Below, piece by piece: positions 35,201 through 44,868 of a DNA stretch of 64,000 nucleotides. The notes beneath the pieces were generated by a model, which was given only the letters and a program-made list of their open reading frames with translations, had not been told where the DNA came from and did not search any database. Source of the stretch: Spirochaetales bacterium (GTDB lineage Bacteria > Spirochaetota > Spirochaetia > SZUA-6 > RPPD01); assembly GCA_016930675.1 (NCBI GenBank), contig JAFGGG010000006.1:62001-126000 (forward strand), in the 5' to 3' direction. Each line of letters begins with the position of its first letter. Within the stretch, counting starts at the first letter, position 1. The translations under genes were made by a program, and so were the position numbers.

Positions 35201-35767
35201 TTTAACATAGATTATGGTACGGGATCGCTTTATTTCTGGAAAAACAGAGTTAACCTCGAGACTAATATAACATCAGCTTTAAATATCGATCTGCAACAGT
35301 ATGTGGCCAGTGATCTTACGTTTACTTTTCAGTTTGTCTTTTATATTCACGAATTTTTAAATATTTCTCTGAAAACAACGACTATAAATGATAATGTATA
35401 TCGCTATATTCCCGGTTTCCCCGAGGCTGTGAGTCAGGCGATTTCTGACGATTACCCTGCTACTAACGTAGATATTGACTGGGTAAATCCATTGGAAGAT
35501 TTATGGTATTCCTTCTGTTTTTGGGATGAAGAAGCACGTAAGCGGTCGTTTTTTAAATTAAAGGATGTGGGTATTACCATAACACATCACCTCGGTGATT
35601 GGGATCTTTCCTTTAGTTTCGAGGGTAGTTTCAAACAGGAACTGCAGACAGATGGTTCTACAAAGTATGAGTGGCTGCCGGTGATTTCATTCAAACTCAA
35701 ATGGTATCCTATTCCCGAAATCAATACTGAAATTCAATATAATGAAGATGAAGGTCTGACATTCTAG
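32255..35767 (+). CDS. LptD/OstA-like outer-membrane assembly protein
   Basis: 1170 residues from the ATG at 32255, which begins a signal peptide (MKKYYVAFLLMLISQSFVFA); the frame also opens upstream at TTG 32216, but that would bury the signal. Residues about 75-240 form a LptA/OstA-type beta domain (YILLQGQVVLVF, IKAERILFNQSLNIISAEGN) and the rest a very large barrel rich in Tyr/Phe/Trp strands (VPFFFHAGDELFFHPVAGYR is a typical LptD entry segment). In other phyla LptD inserts lipopolysaccharide; many spirochaetes have an enlarged homologue of unclear cargo. It lies 44 bp after uvrA with no clear ribosome-binding site. Confidence 0.82.
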   Translation: MKKYYVAFLLMLISQSFVFAQESDTSGTSITSEEEVKEKKNRETLIKETMGLDIDTANYFELVAWCKTLGLLDSGGRQDLQNRLRSYFDISPAAEGIKAAGRRIEIKSAKSSEYFSIEEVEENYILLQGQVVLVFTEEDNTTTHTIKAERILFNQSLNIISAEGNIEYIRKRGEEEEIFRGQSFIFDVKKWGGVFYRAKGEKEKEVEENKIIFFYTGETISRLDNETIILEDGMITSSKDVENPNYKITASKIWVFAPGEWAVQDAVLYLGRIPMLYVPFFFHAGDELFFHPVAGYRDREGYFMQTTTYFIGRKETKPSVFSFLQFEEKDVSGQPRQYEQVWRGLFLHNKRLITKKNGEQAGGETTVTSAIKTLKLYVDFYSRLGGFIGVFLDVDPVIKLRGGVGISRSIFLDTTGYTPFYNDEEYWNSGYFFGIELPFRFGLDTQFELSYGIIKKFSGNFELYSDPFFPTDFYDRSEDIDWEEVFGVEIKERSGVTVQSDDLSALERKNISWTLDSNIRFNDLFSTPYLTTLELKTFNFLFEWESKYVPNYGINPTASNPNRMFYYPKRVVFPNSTLSLGGTIFTIKDIEGVSTEQQPKTAPDPGLGMRTPFADLFEIESEDSAESIGIMLRVPEQQPDFTLKHTYERLNSTLTYSFNQNITMEYPFVGSQTVNSDPVSINDIDYETKYNSIKLDGDYWVTYNMGLWNNLIGLNVRLKLTERYKNFYDESDTLTSSEWDSLLQSAYQYTSFTTTKETTFTYKPFINNDLFNQTNITYKLFWDIYKYEFDEMDNSTPVYENNIFLWNKQKVSQHEVSATLVYKPFDESNFLRLTYDMPPTLGSIESELNFYIWIFHTIIISEYEQNALDDLWYFQPLSITEEIILKDYFMFKSILRYDIEGEQFKDLKTTVSLLPYEYDKKSMYLFTQILDFNFEEDTIERSQSTLKLWFFTAEYIARYMNPVNPLGRQLSTDKEFLPYKLTFNIDYGTGSLYFWKNRVNLETNITSALNIDLQQYVASDLTFTFQFVFYIHEFLNISLKTTTINDNVYRYIPGFPEAVSQAISDDYPATNVDIDWVNPLEDLWYSFCFWDEEARKRSFFKLKDVGITITHHLGDWDLSFSFEGSFKQELQTDGSTKYEWLPVISFKLKWYPIPEINTEIQYNEDEGLTF

Positions 35768-35772
35768 GCTTA

Positions 35773-35814
35773 ACAATTCTCAATTTAATAAATACGGTTC
35801 AAACCACGAATCGC
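35773..35814 (+). repeat. Internally deleted relic of the 86-bp element
   Basis: ACAATTCTCAATTT at 35773 resembles a left end and CAAACCACGAATCGCTG at 35800 a right end, but only about 42 bp are left in total. The arms no longer pair well. It lies just after the LptD-like gene, about 90 bp before full copy E. Confidence 0.5.
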
Positions 35815-35824
35815 TGTTCTAGGC

Positions 35825-35854
35825 TTGACTTTGGGTGGATGATCTTTGTAGAAT
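35825..35854 (+). promoter_or_regulatory. Promoter upstream of element copy E and phoH
   Basis: TTGACT (35825-35830), 18-nt spacer, TAGAAT (35849-35854). Transcription from here would carry the whole 86-bp element E in the phoH leader. Confidence 0.5.
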
Positions 35855-35902
35855 AGTGATATAAGAGCAGCACTAGAAGTGATTTTTTAATGAGTGGCGC
35901 AA

Positions 35903-35988
35903 GTGATTCTCAATTTGCCCGATTAGAGGGCACATTCATGAGGATTTGTTACTTAAATTTTATACAAATGGTGCAAATTGCGAATCAC
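35903..35988 (+). repeat. 86-bp inverted-repeat element, copy E
   Basis: Ends GTGATTCTCAATTTG (35903-35917) and CAAATTGCGAATCAC (35974-35988) pair over 14 of 15 positions; against copy B, positions 2 and 9 have changed on both arms together. Internal CCCGATTAGAGGGCA and ATACAAATGGTG are conserved. The right end is 8 bp from the phoH ribosome-binding site. Confidence 0.9.
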
Positions 35989-36005
35989 TGTATAAGGAGA
36001 ATGTC

Positions 36006-36968
36006 CTGAGTAGAAATCCCGCGTTAGTACTCGAAAACATTGATAAACTGCATGAGTTATTAGGGGAAAATGATAAAAATCTTACACTTATCGAAGAACT
36101 CTTGGGAGTGAAAGTTTTTATTAAGGGAAATGAACTTTTTTTAGAGACTGATGATGAGAATAAGAAACTGATATTAAAGGGTATCATAGATCAATTGGAA
36201 GATTATGTGAAACTGGGGCAGGTACCGGGTACGGATTTGATCAAGGCCATTCATTATTCTCTTGATAAAGGCAAGCACGAGAAAGTCACTTTTTTAAGAG
36301 ATACATATATTGTGATCCCGCATTCAAGCCAGAAGGTGTTTCCCAAAACATTCAATCAAGCACTCTATGTCGATGCCATTGAAAAAAATGAAATGATATT
36401 CGCCATAGGTCCTGCAGGGACGGGTAAAACATATCTGGCAGTGGCTATGGCTTTGAAATATGTATTAACCCGCAGCCTAAAAAAGCTTATAATTACGCGG
36501 CCGGTGGTTGAGGCCGGAGAAAGTCTTGGGTTTTTACCGGGAGATCTGGCCCAGAAAATAAATCCTTACTTAAGACCGATCTATGATGCAATGGAAAGCA
36601 TACTGTCACTGGAACATATTAAAAAATTGGAGGAGAATGGGATTATAGAGATCGCACCATTGGCGTATATGCGGGGGAGAACACTTTCCAAGTCTATGGT
36701 TATTTTGGATGAAGCGCAGAACACAACTCAGGAACAGATGAAAATGCTGCTCACTCGTATCGGAGAAGGAACAAAGACAATAATTACCGGGGATATTACG
36801 CAAATTGATTTACCTGCTAAAAAAGGATCGGGTTTGCTGCATGCAATTTCGATAATGAAACATATAAAAGAAATACATTTTCAATTTTTTAAAGAATTGG
36901 ATGTAGTCCGGCATCCTTTGGTGCGGAAAATTGTGAAAGCATATGAAAAAGACGATGCGAAACCATAG
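36006..36968 (+). CDS. phoH: PhoH-like ATPase
   Basis: About 320 residues from the proposed start. PhoH domain with Walker A GPAGTGKTYLAVAMAL and Walker B VILDEAQNTTQEQMKM. These are ribosome- or RNA-associated ATPases whose gene regularly precedes pgpH and ybeY, as here. Start choice: the frame opens at TTG 35946 inside repeat copy E, with a badly spaced ribosome-binding site; CTG at 36006 has AAGGAG exactly 6 nt before it and gives the usual length. ATG at 36001 is out of frame and stops after two codons. A non-canonical CTG start is therefore the best reading, not proven. The 3' end overlaps pgpH by 26 bp. Confidence 0.9.
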   Translation: MSRNPALVLENIDKLHELLGENDKNLTLIEELLGVKVFIKGNELFLETDDENKKLILKGIIDQLEDYVKLGQVPGTDLIKAIHYSLDKGKHEKVTFLRDTYIVIPHSSQKVFPKTFNQALYVDAIEKNEMIFAIGPAGTGKTYLAVAMALKYVLTRSLKKLIITRPVVEAGESLGFLPGDLAQKINPYLRPIYDAMESILSLEHIKKLEENGIIEIAPLAYMRGRTLSKSMVILDEAQNTTQEQMKMLLTRIGEGTKTIITGDITQIDLPAKKGSGLLHAISIMKHIKEIHFQFFKELDVVRHPLVRKIVKAYEKDDAKP

Positions 36969-39174
36969 AACTTCTGAAAGCTTTATCAAAAGGATCCTGC
37001 CGGCTAAAAAAAAATTGAGGTATAGCTATTTAATAGTAGGAATTTCTTTTATTATTGCCAATCTCATTATTATCTTTGCAACTCAATCCAGCAATCTGTT
37101 TCTTCGGTATAATATCGGAGATTTTAAACTCTATGAAACCGCCCCTTCTAATTTTGTCTTGGATCGGGATATTTTGTGGATAGATGAAGCAGCAACAGAA
37201 AAAGAGAGAGAGAAAGCGGCGGCCAGCGAACCATTAGTTTTTCGCATTAATGATGAGGTCGCAGCAACAAGTATAAATAAATTTATAAATTTTGAGCAGC
37301 TGGTTTTAGGAAAAAATATAACCGATACCGAAGGAAAACAGTTCTCACTCCAAGCTTTGGAGCTGGAACAGTTAGACGGTCAAGTAATGAACTATTTGAA
37401 GATATCTCCTTACAGTAAGTTAATATTAGAAAATACAAAAGAGATATTACGAGAAGCGTTTCAAACCGGAATTATCGATTTAACGGGGATTGAGGTAAAT
37501 TTAGCGGAAATAAAAAATATCAAATTTCTAAAGCAGGTAGCCGGCGGACAGGGAGTAGAGTTAGTGGAAATTAATAATGTAATCAGGATACAAGATCTCC
37601 CTGAATGGGTGAAGGAGAAATTGCAGACAGTATCATATGATGATCCCATAGCTAAGCAGGTAATAGTTGCACTCGTTTCCCATTTTGCTAAAGTAAACGG
37701 CTTTTACGATAAAAACCAGACAGAACTCGATCGCAAAACCGCAGGTGAGGAAGTAAAACCTGTAGAAAAATGGCTTAAAGCGGATTCAATAGATGCCATA
37801 ATCGTAGAAAAAGGAAAATCCATTACAAAGGATGTATTTTCAAAAATAAAGGCTTATTGGCAGCATGCGGTTAAAGTGAATGTGAATTCCATCGTAGGGA
37901 CGGTTTTCTTTTTTATAATAATTTTTGCCTTCACCATTTTTCTGTTGAATAAATCTATTACCAGAAGAGTATTGAAGTCACAGGAGATCCTGCTGCTTGT
38001 AGTTTTAGGTATGATCTATCTGGTAATAAGTGTGAGCCTTTTAAATGTGTTCCCAGATGATAAGTGGTATCCTTTTTCATTAATCTTGCCTACGGCTGTT
38101 ATTGCTATTTTAATTACCGTTGTAATCTCTGCGGAAGTAAGTGTTATTTATTCACTTTTTCTCGCTCTCACCCTTTTTCTTATCAAGTTTGAAATTGCGA
38201 CCTTCAGTTTTGCTTTTTTCTCCGCCATAGGCGGAGTGGCGGTAGCTACAAGAACAAAAGAGAGGATTGATTTAGTAAAGGCGGGGATTTATCTTTCAGT
38301 CATTAACAGCATTATAATCGGTGCTTTTGGTTTTTTAAACAACTTGGCGATTGTTGATATTTTTATAAGAATGGCCTGGGCTTCCGGCAATGGGTTTTTA
38401 TGCGGGATATTAAGCTTGGGCTTTTTACCGATTCTAGAGCATAGACTCAATACTCCGACCAGATTTCGTTTGATGGAACTGTCCGATATTAATCTTCCGA
38501 TTTTCAAGCGGATGCTGGTATTAGCACCGGGTACGTACAACCATTCGATTAATATGGCAAATCTAGCTGAATCAGCATGTGAGGAAATTGGTGCCAACGC
38601 GCTGCTGGCTCGAGTGGCGTCCTATTATCATGATATCGGCAAGCTCGATCAACCGGAATACTTTATTGAAAATCAGAATTCTTATAATATACATGATGAA
38701 CTGAAGCCCACTTTGTCCGTTGCCGTTATTAAATCACACGTGAAATTAGGAGTGGAAAAAGCAAAAGAGCTCAATTTACCTCAGGCGGTGATTGATATTA
38801 TTACCCAACATCACGGTAAAGCCATAATTACTTATTTTTACAATCGTGCCTTGAAAGAAAACGATACTGTTAAAAAAATATCTCCCGCTGAATTTTCATA
38901 TCCCGGCATCAGACCGCAAAGCAAGGAGGCGGCCGTAGTGATGCTGGCGGATTCGGTTGAAGCGGCATCAAGAACCTTAAAAAAACCCACAGGAACAAAA
39001 ATAGAAAAACTGGTATGGGGTATTATTGTTGATAAATTCAATGCGGGTGAACTTTCCGAATGTAATCTGACTTTTAATGATTTGGAAATAATTAAAAAAA
39101 CGTTTGTGCAGATTGTGGCAGGGTATTTTCATCAGCGGATTGAGTATCCGAAGTTGCGCGAGGTAAACAGGTGA
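36943..39174 (+). CDS. pgpH: 7TM-HD family cyclic-di-AMP phosphodiesterase
   Basis: 743 residues. One N-terminal membrane helix (about 26-48), an extracytoplasmic 7TMR-HDED domain (about 50-305), seven membrane helices (about 315-510) and a cytoplasmic HD domain (about 525-735) with the metal residues NHSINM and YYHDIGK. PgpH proteins split the messenger c-di-AMP to pApA. The family assignment and neighbourhood are firm; activity on c-di-AMP is from characterised Listeria PgpH. The gene starts inside phoH, and its stop overlaps the GTG start of ybeY (GTGA). Confidence 0.93.
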   Translation: MKKTMRNHRTSESFIKRILPAKKKLRYSYLIVGISFIIANLIIIFATQSSNLFLRYNIGDFKLYETAPSNFVLDRDILWIDEAATEKEREKAAASEPLVFRINDEVAATSINKFINFEQLVLGKNITDTEGKQFSLQALELEQLDGQVMNYLKISPYSKLILENTKEILREAFQTGIIDLTGIEVNLAEIKNIKFLKQVAGGQGVELVEINNVIRIQDLPEWVKEKLQTVSYDDPIAKQVIVALVSHFAKVNGFYDKNQTELDRKTAGEEVKPVEKWLKADSIDAIIVEKGKSITKDVFSKIKAYWQHAVKVNVNSIVGTVFFFIIIFAFTIFLLNKSITRRVLKSQEILLLVVLGMIYLVISVSLLNVFPDDKWYPFSLILPTAVIAILITVVISAEVSVIYSLFLALTLFLIKFEIATFSFAFFSAIGGVAVATRTKERIDLVKAGIYLSVINSIIIGAFGFLNNLAIVDIFIRMAWASGNGFLCGILSLGFLPILEHRLNTPTRFRLMELSDINLPIFKRMLVLAPGTYNHSINMANLAESACEEIGANALLARVASYYHDIGKLDQPEYFIENQNSYNIHDELKPTLSVAVIKSHVKLGVEKAKELNLPQAVIDIITQHHGKAIITYFYNRALKENDTVKKISPAEFSYPGIRPQSKEAAVVMLADSVEAASRTLKKPTGTKIEKLVWGIIVDKFNAGELSECNLTFNDLEIIKKTFVQIVAGYFHQRIEYPKLREVNR

Positions 39175-39632
39175 ATCAGATCGCAATTACCGTAACTTAT
39201 CCCCATCCGCCGCCGGACCTAAAAAAACTTGAGAGCGTGTGTCAGCGCATACTCGCTCTTCAGGGTAAAGATAACTGGGAACTCTCGGTACTCTGCACTG
39301 ATGATGCCACTATCAGAAAGCTTAATAGCAAATATCGCGGTATTGACAAAGCAACTGATGTACTCTCTTTCTCTCAATTTGAAGGACAGGAACTACCGGT
39401 CCATGAACCTGAACGATATATCGCGGCAGGTGATATTGTTATTTCTGTCGATACATTGCTGAATAATTCCCGTCATGGCGGGAATACATTTCAGGATGAA
39501 TTAATGCGAGTGCTTGTACACGGTATTTTACATTTAGCAGGATTGGAGCATAATGAAAATGATGCTCAAGATATCATGATCACCCTTCAAGAGAGTATAT
39601 TGGCGCAGCTGCGCAAGGAGAAGATGTTTTGA
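39171..39632 (+). CDS. ybeY: Endoribonuclease YbeY
   Basis: 153 residues. The zinc motif is HGILHLAGLEHNENDA (about 123-138; H-x3-H-x5-H). The usual TDVLSFSQFE segment is present at about 60-69. YbeY takes part in 16S rRNA 3'-end maturation and ribosome quality control. GTG start inside the pgpH stop; the stop overlaps the next gene, also through a TTG start (TTGA). The phoH-pgpH-ybeY-tlyC order is widely conserved. Confidence 0.95.
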   Translation: MNQIAITVTYPHPPPDLKKLESVCQRILALQGKDNWELSVLCTDDATIRKLNSKYRGIDKATDVLSFSQFEGQELPVHEPERYIAAGDIVISVDTLLNNSRHGGNTFQDELMRVLVHGILHLAGLEHNENDAQDIMITLQESILAQLRKEKMF

Positions 39633-40426
39633 AGAAAGAAGGATTTTTGGAAAAGCTGTTTAAAAAGAGCTCTGATGTGAAGGATGCCGATTGGAAGAAT
39701 TTGGATAGTGAAGCAAAGGAGATGATTAAGGGTATAGTTGACCTGTCGGATTCAATCGTAAGAGAGGTGATGGTCCCCAGAACCGACGTGGTTTTCATTT
39801 CTTTTGCGAGCAGTTTAAAAGAGCTTATTCCTCTGGTAGTGGAATCCGGACATTCCCGTTTTCCGGTGTATCAGGAAACATTGGATAATATCGTGGGGAT
39901 TCTCTATGCCAAAGATTTATTGCGCTCATTAACCAAGGATAAAAAAGATTTTAATGTGGAAAAAATCATCCGTAAGCCGTACTTTGTTCCTGAAAGTAAA
40001 AAACTTAATTCTCTGCTTAAGGAATTTAGACGGCGCAAAGTGCACATAGCAGTGGTAGTTGATGAATACGGAGGTACTTCCGGGATCGTGTGCCTTGAGG
40101 ATATTATCGAGGAGATTGTGGGTGAAATTCAGGATGAATTTGATAATGAAACCGAAGATATTATCGAGATCGGACAGGGAGTATTCCTCTGTGACGCGCG
40201 GATTAATCTGGAAGATTTAAATGAAAAACTGCATCTGCTTCTGCCTACGGAGGCTTCGGACACACTGGGCGGATTTGTTTTTGACCTTTTCGGTAAAATT
40301 CCTATAATAAATGAAAAAGTCACATATAATAATATTGATTTTATGGTACAGCGCATGGAAGGAAGAAAAATCGTATCGATAAAGCTGTTAATCCTTAAAC
40401 AACAAAATGATAATGAAACAAAGTGA
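39629..40426 (+). CDS. tlyC: CBS-domain protein, CorC/TlyC hemolysin-like
   Basis: 265 residues, starting at TTG with AAGGAG 8 nt before it. Two CBS domains (about 50-175; IVREVMVPRTDVVFI, GHSRFPVYQETLDNIVGILY, VVDEYGGTSGIV) followed by the CorC_HlyC domain (about 185-260). There is no membrane DUF21 part, so it is the short, cytoplasmic form found in Brachyspira tlyC and E. coli corC. Called hemolysin in old annotations; a role in divalent cation homeostasis is more likely for the family. Confidence 0.9.
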   Translation: MKKEGFLEKLFKKSSDVKDADWKNLDSEAKEMIKGIVDLSDSIVREVMVPRTDVVFISFASSLKELIPLVVESGHSRFPVYQETLDNIVGILYAKDLLRSLTKDKKDFNVEKIIRKPYFVPESKKLNSLLKEFRRRKVHIAVVVDEYGGTSGIVCLEDIIEEIVGEIQDEFDNETEDIIEIGQGVFLCDARINLEDLNEKLHLLLPTEASDTLGGFVFDLFGKIPIINEKVTYNNIDFMVQRMEGRKIVSIKLLILKQQNDNETK

Positions 40427-40465
40427 TTAATGCGATAAACTAATATAGAAAGGAGTATTCATAGT

Positions 40466-42511
40466 ATGGGAGGGAACTATAGTATTCTGAAATTAAAAAA
40501 AATAAAAATAATCTTTTTAGCAGTCGTTTTATCAATCCCCGTTATTTTTTTAAATGCTGAATCACGTACTAATGCAGTTGAGTTGTATAAAGCAGGTAAA
40601 ATCGCTCAGGAGCAGGAAAATTACTATCTTGCCGTAGAAAAATACAAAGCGTCTCTGGATATAAATCCTTATTACATCAATGCCATGAAGGGTTTGGCCG
40701 AGTGTTTTTTCTATCTGAATGAATATCAAGAATCACTCAGATTTATTGCATTGGGGAAAAAATATAATAAAAACGATCTTGAGTTGTTGGCTTTGGAAGG
40801 ACGGGTGTGGATTGTCCTGGGGGATTTAAACAAAGCAATGGGTTTGTTTAACAGAGTGTTGACATTACAGCCTAATAATATCGAAGCAATAGCCGGGCTG
40901 GCTTTATTGGATATAGCGAGCGGCAGAACCAACTTCGCGGTGAAGCAGTTTGAGGAAGCATTGCGGGTTTCGCCTTCGCACAGACAAGCCTTGCTGGCTT
41001 TAGCCATTATCAACCAGCAGTTACATAACTATACGGCTTCGGAACGCTATCTTGAGCTCGCGCTTAAATATCATGGGAATGATGCACTTGTTCATTTCAT
41101 AGCAGGTAAGTACTATTATAATCGCGCTTATTACGCCAAAGCCGAACGTCATCTCAAGACCGCCTTAGGTCTTAATCCTCATTACATAGCTGTGCGCCAG
41201 CTGTTGGGCAATATTTATATTGCCCAAAAAAATTACAGCCGCGCGGTTGAGATTTTAACAGCAGTACCGGATAGTCATCCCCTCTATTATTTGGCAAGAT
41301 ATACTTTGGCCAAGGCATATGGGGGTCTTGGTGACATGGATAACGCAATTAGAAATTTTAAAAAAGTTCTCGCAATAAGACCGGATGATGAGGTTTCACG
41401 TATTGCTTTGGAAAATCTTATTATCGAATCCTCTTTACCCGAGCGAGATCCACGCCGGGCGGAACTGGCTGCAGAAAGAGTGCAGAGAGGAAAACTTTTT
41501 AAAGCTAGATATATGTTGAATATGGCGCTTCTGGAATATCGGATCAGTGTCAAGCTTGATAATGCTTCGGTATACGGGAAAATGGGTATGTATGGTATGG
41601 CGGAAATATATAAGCTGAGAGGTTTTCCCATGAAGTATTTGGATAAGTTACTGGCAATTAGAAAAAATTTCACTAATGTTGGTTCTGCCCAGGATGAGAT
41701 TGATAGAACTATTACTAATGATATAGAACGCTATGAATATAAGAAGAAAGAGCTTGTTTCCAGTAAGTGGCAGATAGACCAATATCTGATAAAGAGCACA
41801 CCACTTAAATTCGCATTATTCAACATGCAGTCGGTTAATAATGAAATACACCCGCAGGCAGGATATGAACTTACAAAATTTTTCGATTATATCTTATTTC
41901 TTTACGAAAAGAAAATAGAGGTAACAAAGAGAGCGGACATCTCTTCGTTTGAAGAAGGTTTTCGCGTTGCCCGCAACAGTTATACCGATTTTTTTCTCAT
42001 CATTTCTTTTAATGAAACAGAGAGAAGCATCTCTACCGAATGCGGCCTCTATCTGTCGAGAACAGGTGCGTTGTTGCATAAATTTAAAATATCCCGAACG
42101 GGCAATGATCGGGTCCAGTCGGTATTACTCAGTTTGGGTGAAAAACTCAATGCCATGCTGCCCTTAAGAGGAAAAATAATAAACAGAAAGTTCGATCAGG
42201 CCATTATAGACCTGGGCGGTCTTCATGGATTACAGATAAATGATAAACTGCTCATTCTAAAAAAGGGAGCGGTCAGCCTGCATAACGGACGTGTGGGATT
42301 CAACTATGCTGAATCAGATATTGTCGGGGATTTTACAGTGACTGCGCTGGATGAAGTTTTAGCTGAAGGGAAACTTACACAAAAAGGGTATCATGACCTG
42401 ATGAATGTCGGGGATGAGGTTATTTTCGAGCCCAAAGTGGAAGAGAGTGAAGAAAAGACCGCACCCGTAGAGGCTAATGATCTGTTACGGGAATTGATGG
42501 AGTTAAGATAG
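40466..42511 (+). CDS. Exported TPR protein
   Basis: 681 residues with an N-terminal hydrophobic signal or anchor (about 15-30, ending FLNAES) and about nine TPR units between residues 32 and 290 (for example NIEAIAGLALLDIASGRTNF). The C-terminal part (about 400-680) is non-repetitive and resembles no family I know; it has an SSFEEGFRVARNSYTDFFLI stretch and ends acidic. The ribosome-binding site AAAGGAG precedes the ATG. It follows tlyC by 39 bp and may share its transcript. Function unknown; an envelope assembly scaffold is possible. Confidence 0.75.
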   Translation: MGGNYSILKLKKIKIIFLAVVLSIPVIFLNAESRTNAVELYKAGKIAQEQENYYLAVEKYKASLDINPYYINAMKGLAECFFYLNEYQESLRFIALGKKYNKNDLELLALEGRVWIVLGDLNKAMGLFNRVLTLQPNNIEAIAGLALLDIASGRTNFAVKQFEEALRVSPSHRQALLALAIINQQLHNYTASERYLELALKYHGNDALVHFIAGKYYYNRAYYAKAERHLKTALGLNPHYIAVRQLLGNIYIAQKNYSRAVEILTAVPDSHPLYYLARYTLAKAYGGLGDMDNAIRNFKKVLAIRPDDEVSRIALENLIIESSLPERDPRRAELAAERVQRGKLFKARYMLNMALLEYRISVKLDNASVYGKMGMYGMAEIYKLRGFPMKYLDKLLAIRKNFTNVGSAQDEIDRTITNDIERYEYKKKELVSSKWQIDQYLIKSTPLKFALFNMQSVNNEIHPQAGYELTKFFDYILFLYEKKIEVTKRADISSFEEGFRVARNSYTDFFLIISFNETERSISTECGLYLSRTGALLHKFKISRTGNDRVQSVLLSLGEKLNAMLPLRGKIINRKFDQAIIDLGGLHGLQINDKLLILKKGAVSLHNGRVGFNYAESDIVGDFTVTALDEVLAEGKLTQKGYHDLMNVGDEVIFEPKVEESEEKTAPVEANDLLRELMELR

Positions 42512-42535
42512 TAAATTTAAAATTGCTCTGCCGGA

Positions 42536-42564
42536 TTGACACTGCCTCATGTTTTTCTTATATT
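42536..42564 (+). promoter_or_regulatory. Promoter of gapA
   Basis: TTGACA (42536-42541), 17-nt spacer, TATATT (42559-42564). Ribosome-binding site AGGGGG just before the ATG at 42604. Confidence 0.7.
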
Positions 42565-42582
42565 CAAGACAATCTATTATAA

Positions 42583-43593
<1,011 letters not shown>

Positions 43594-43601
43594 GAGAATT
43601 G

Positions 43602-44783
43602 ATGATGACAGTCAAAACCGTAAAGGATATCCAACTGGCAAACAAAAAGGTTCTAATGAGAGCTGATTTCAATGTGCCAATAAAAGAAGGTAGGATTACG
43701 GATGATACCAGAATTGTGGCAGCACTTCCCACTATAAAATATATTTTAAAGCAAGCCGGAACCTCGCTTATCCTTATGAGTCATTTGGGCAGACCCAAAG
43801 GAGTGGCTGTTCCGGCTTTAAGTCTTAAACCGGTGGCTCAGAGGTTAAGTGAATTGCTGCAGATAAAGGTATTAATGGCTCCCGATTGTATTGGGGATGA
43901 AGTAGAAGAGATGACGGAAAATCTTAAGCCCGGCCAAGTGCTTCTTTTAGAAAACGTACGTTTTCACGCAGAAGAGACTAAGAACGAGCCCGAGTTTGCT
44001 AAAAAATTGGCTGCCTTGGGCGAAATATATGTAAACGATGCCTTCGGAACAGCTCATAGAGCACATGCCTCAACTGAGGGAGTTACCCGTTTTATAGACG
44101 GTGTGGCCGGATTTCTTATTGAAAAGGAAGTAAAATTCTTTGGGAATCTTTTGGCGAATCCTGAAAAACCCTTTGTAGCCATCATCGGCGGGGCAAAAGT
44201 ATCGACAAAAATAGCAGTATTGGAATCGCTTTTAAGTAAAGCCTCAACTTTCATTATCGCGGGAGGGATGGCCTATACCTTTTTGAAGGCACTGGGACAT
44301 ACTATTGGGAAATCTCTTTTTGAAGAAGAATTTTTAGAGACGGCCAAAGACTTTTTAAATAAAGCAAAATCACAGGGAGTTGAAGTTATTTTACCAATAG
44401 ATCATATGGTAGGGGATGAGTTTTCTGAGAGCGCAAAAGCCGAGTACATAGAGGCCATTGATATTCCGGGAGATAAAATCGGCATGGATGTGGGCCCTAA
44501 GACACTTGAATTATATAAAGAAAAAATTACCCGGGCCAAAAATGTCATCTGGAACGGGCCTATGGGTGTATTTGAATTCGATGCTTTTGCCACGGGTACA
44601 TTGGAAGTTGCTAAATTTGTAAGCCAGTGTCAGGGTACGACTGTGGTAGGTGGTGGTGATTCCGTAGCCGCAGTAAACAAATTCGGGTTGGCAGACAAAA
44701 TCGATCATGTGTCCACCGGTGGTGGTGCTTCATTGGAGTTTTTAGAAGGGAAATCGCTGCCCGGTATTGTCGCCCTTGCCTAA
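43602..44783 (+). CDS. pgk: Phosphoglycerate kinase
   Basis: 393 residues. [12 protein letters not shown] (about 17-28) near the start, [31 protein letters not shown], the ATP-site GGAKVSTKI and the C-terminal [14 protein letters not shown] and [13 protein letters not shown]. Makes ATP from 1,3-bisphosphoglycerate. Adjacent ATGs at 43602 and 43605 follow the AGGAG at 43592-43596; either could be the start. Confidence 0.97.
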   Translation: MMTVKTVKDIQLANKKVLMRADFNVPIKEGRITDDTRIVAALPTIKYILKQAGTSLILMSHLGRPKGVAVPALSLKPVAQRLSELLQIKVLMAPDCIGDEVEEMTENLKPGQVLLLENVRFHAEETKNEPEFAKKLAALGEIYVNDAFGTAHRAHASTEGVTRFIDGVAGFLIEKEVKFFGNLLANPEKPFVAIIGGAKVSTKIAVLESLLSKASTFIIAGGMAYTFLKALGHTIGKSLFEEEFLETAKDFLNKAKSQGVEVILPIDHMVGDEFSESAKAEYIEAIDIPGDKIGMDVGPKTLELYKEKITRAKNVIWNGPMGVFEFDAFATGTLEVAKFVSQCQGTTVVGGGDSVAAVNKFGLADKIDHVSTGGGASLEFLEGKSLPGIVALA

Positions 44784-44810
44784 TATCGGTTCAAATTAAA
44801 AAACGCCTGC

Positions 44811-44839
44811 TTGCATAAAATGAGGATTTCTACTATAGT
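44811..44839 (+). promoter_or_regulatory. Promoter of tpiA
   Basis: TTGCAT (44811-44816), 17-nt spacer, TATAGT (44834-44839). A GCCTGCT/AGTAGGC inverted repeat (44805-44811, 44836-44842) overlaps both hexamers and may form a hairpin or operator. So tpiA-secG has its own start besides read-through from gapA. Confidence 0.55.
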
Positions 44840-44868
44840 AGGCAGACAAAATTTCTTAAGGAGTAATT

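Noticed and set aside
42511-42532. AAATTTAAAATTGCTCTG after the TPR gene, resembling a right end of the 86-bp element
   Set aside because: Only a loose match in an AT-rich gap, with no left end or internal motif; chance is likely.
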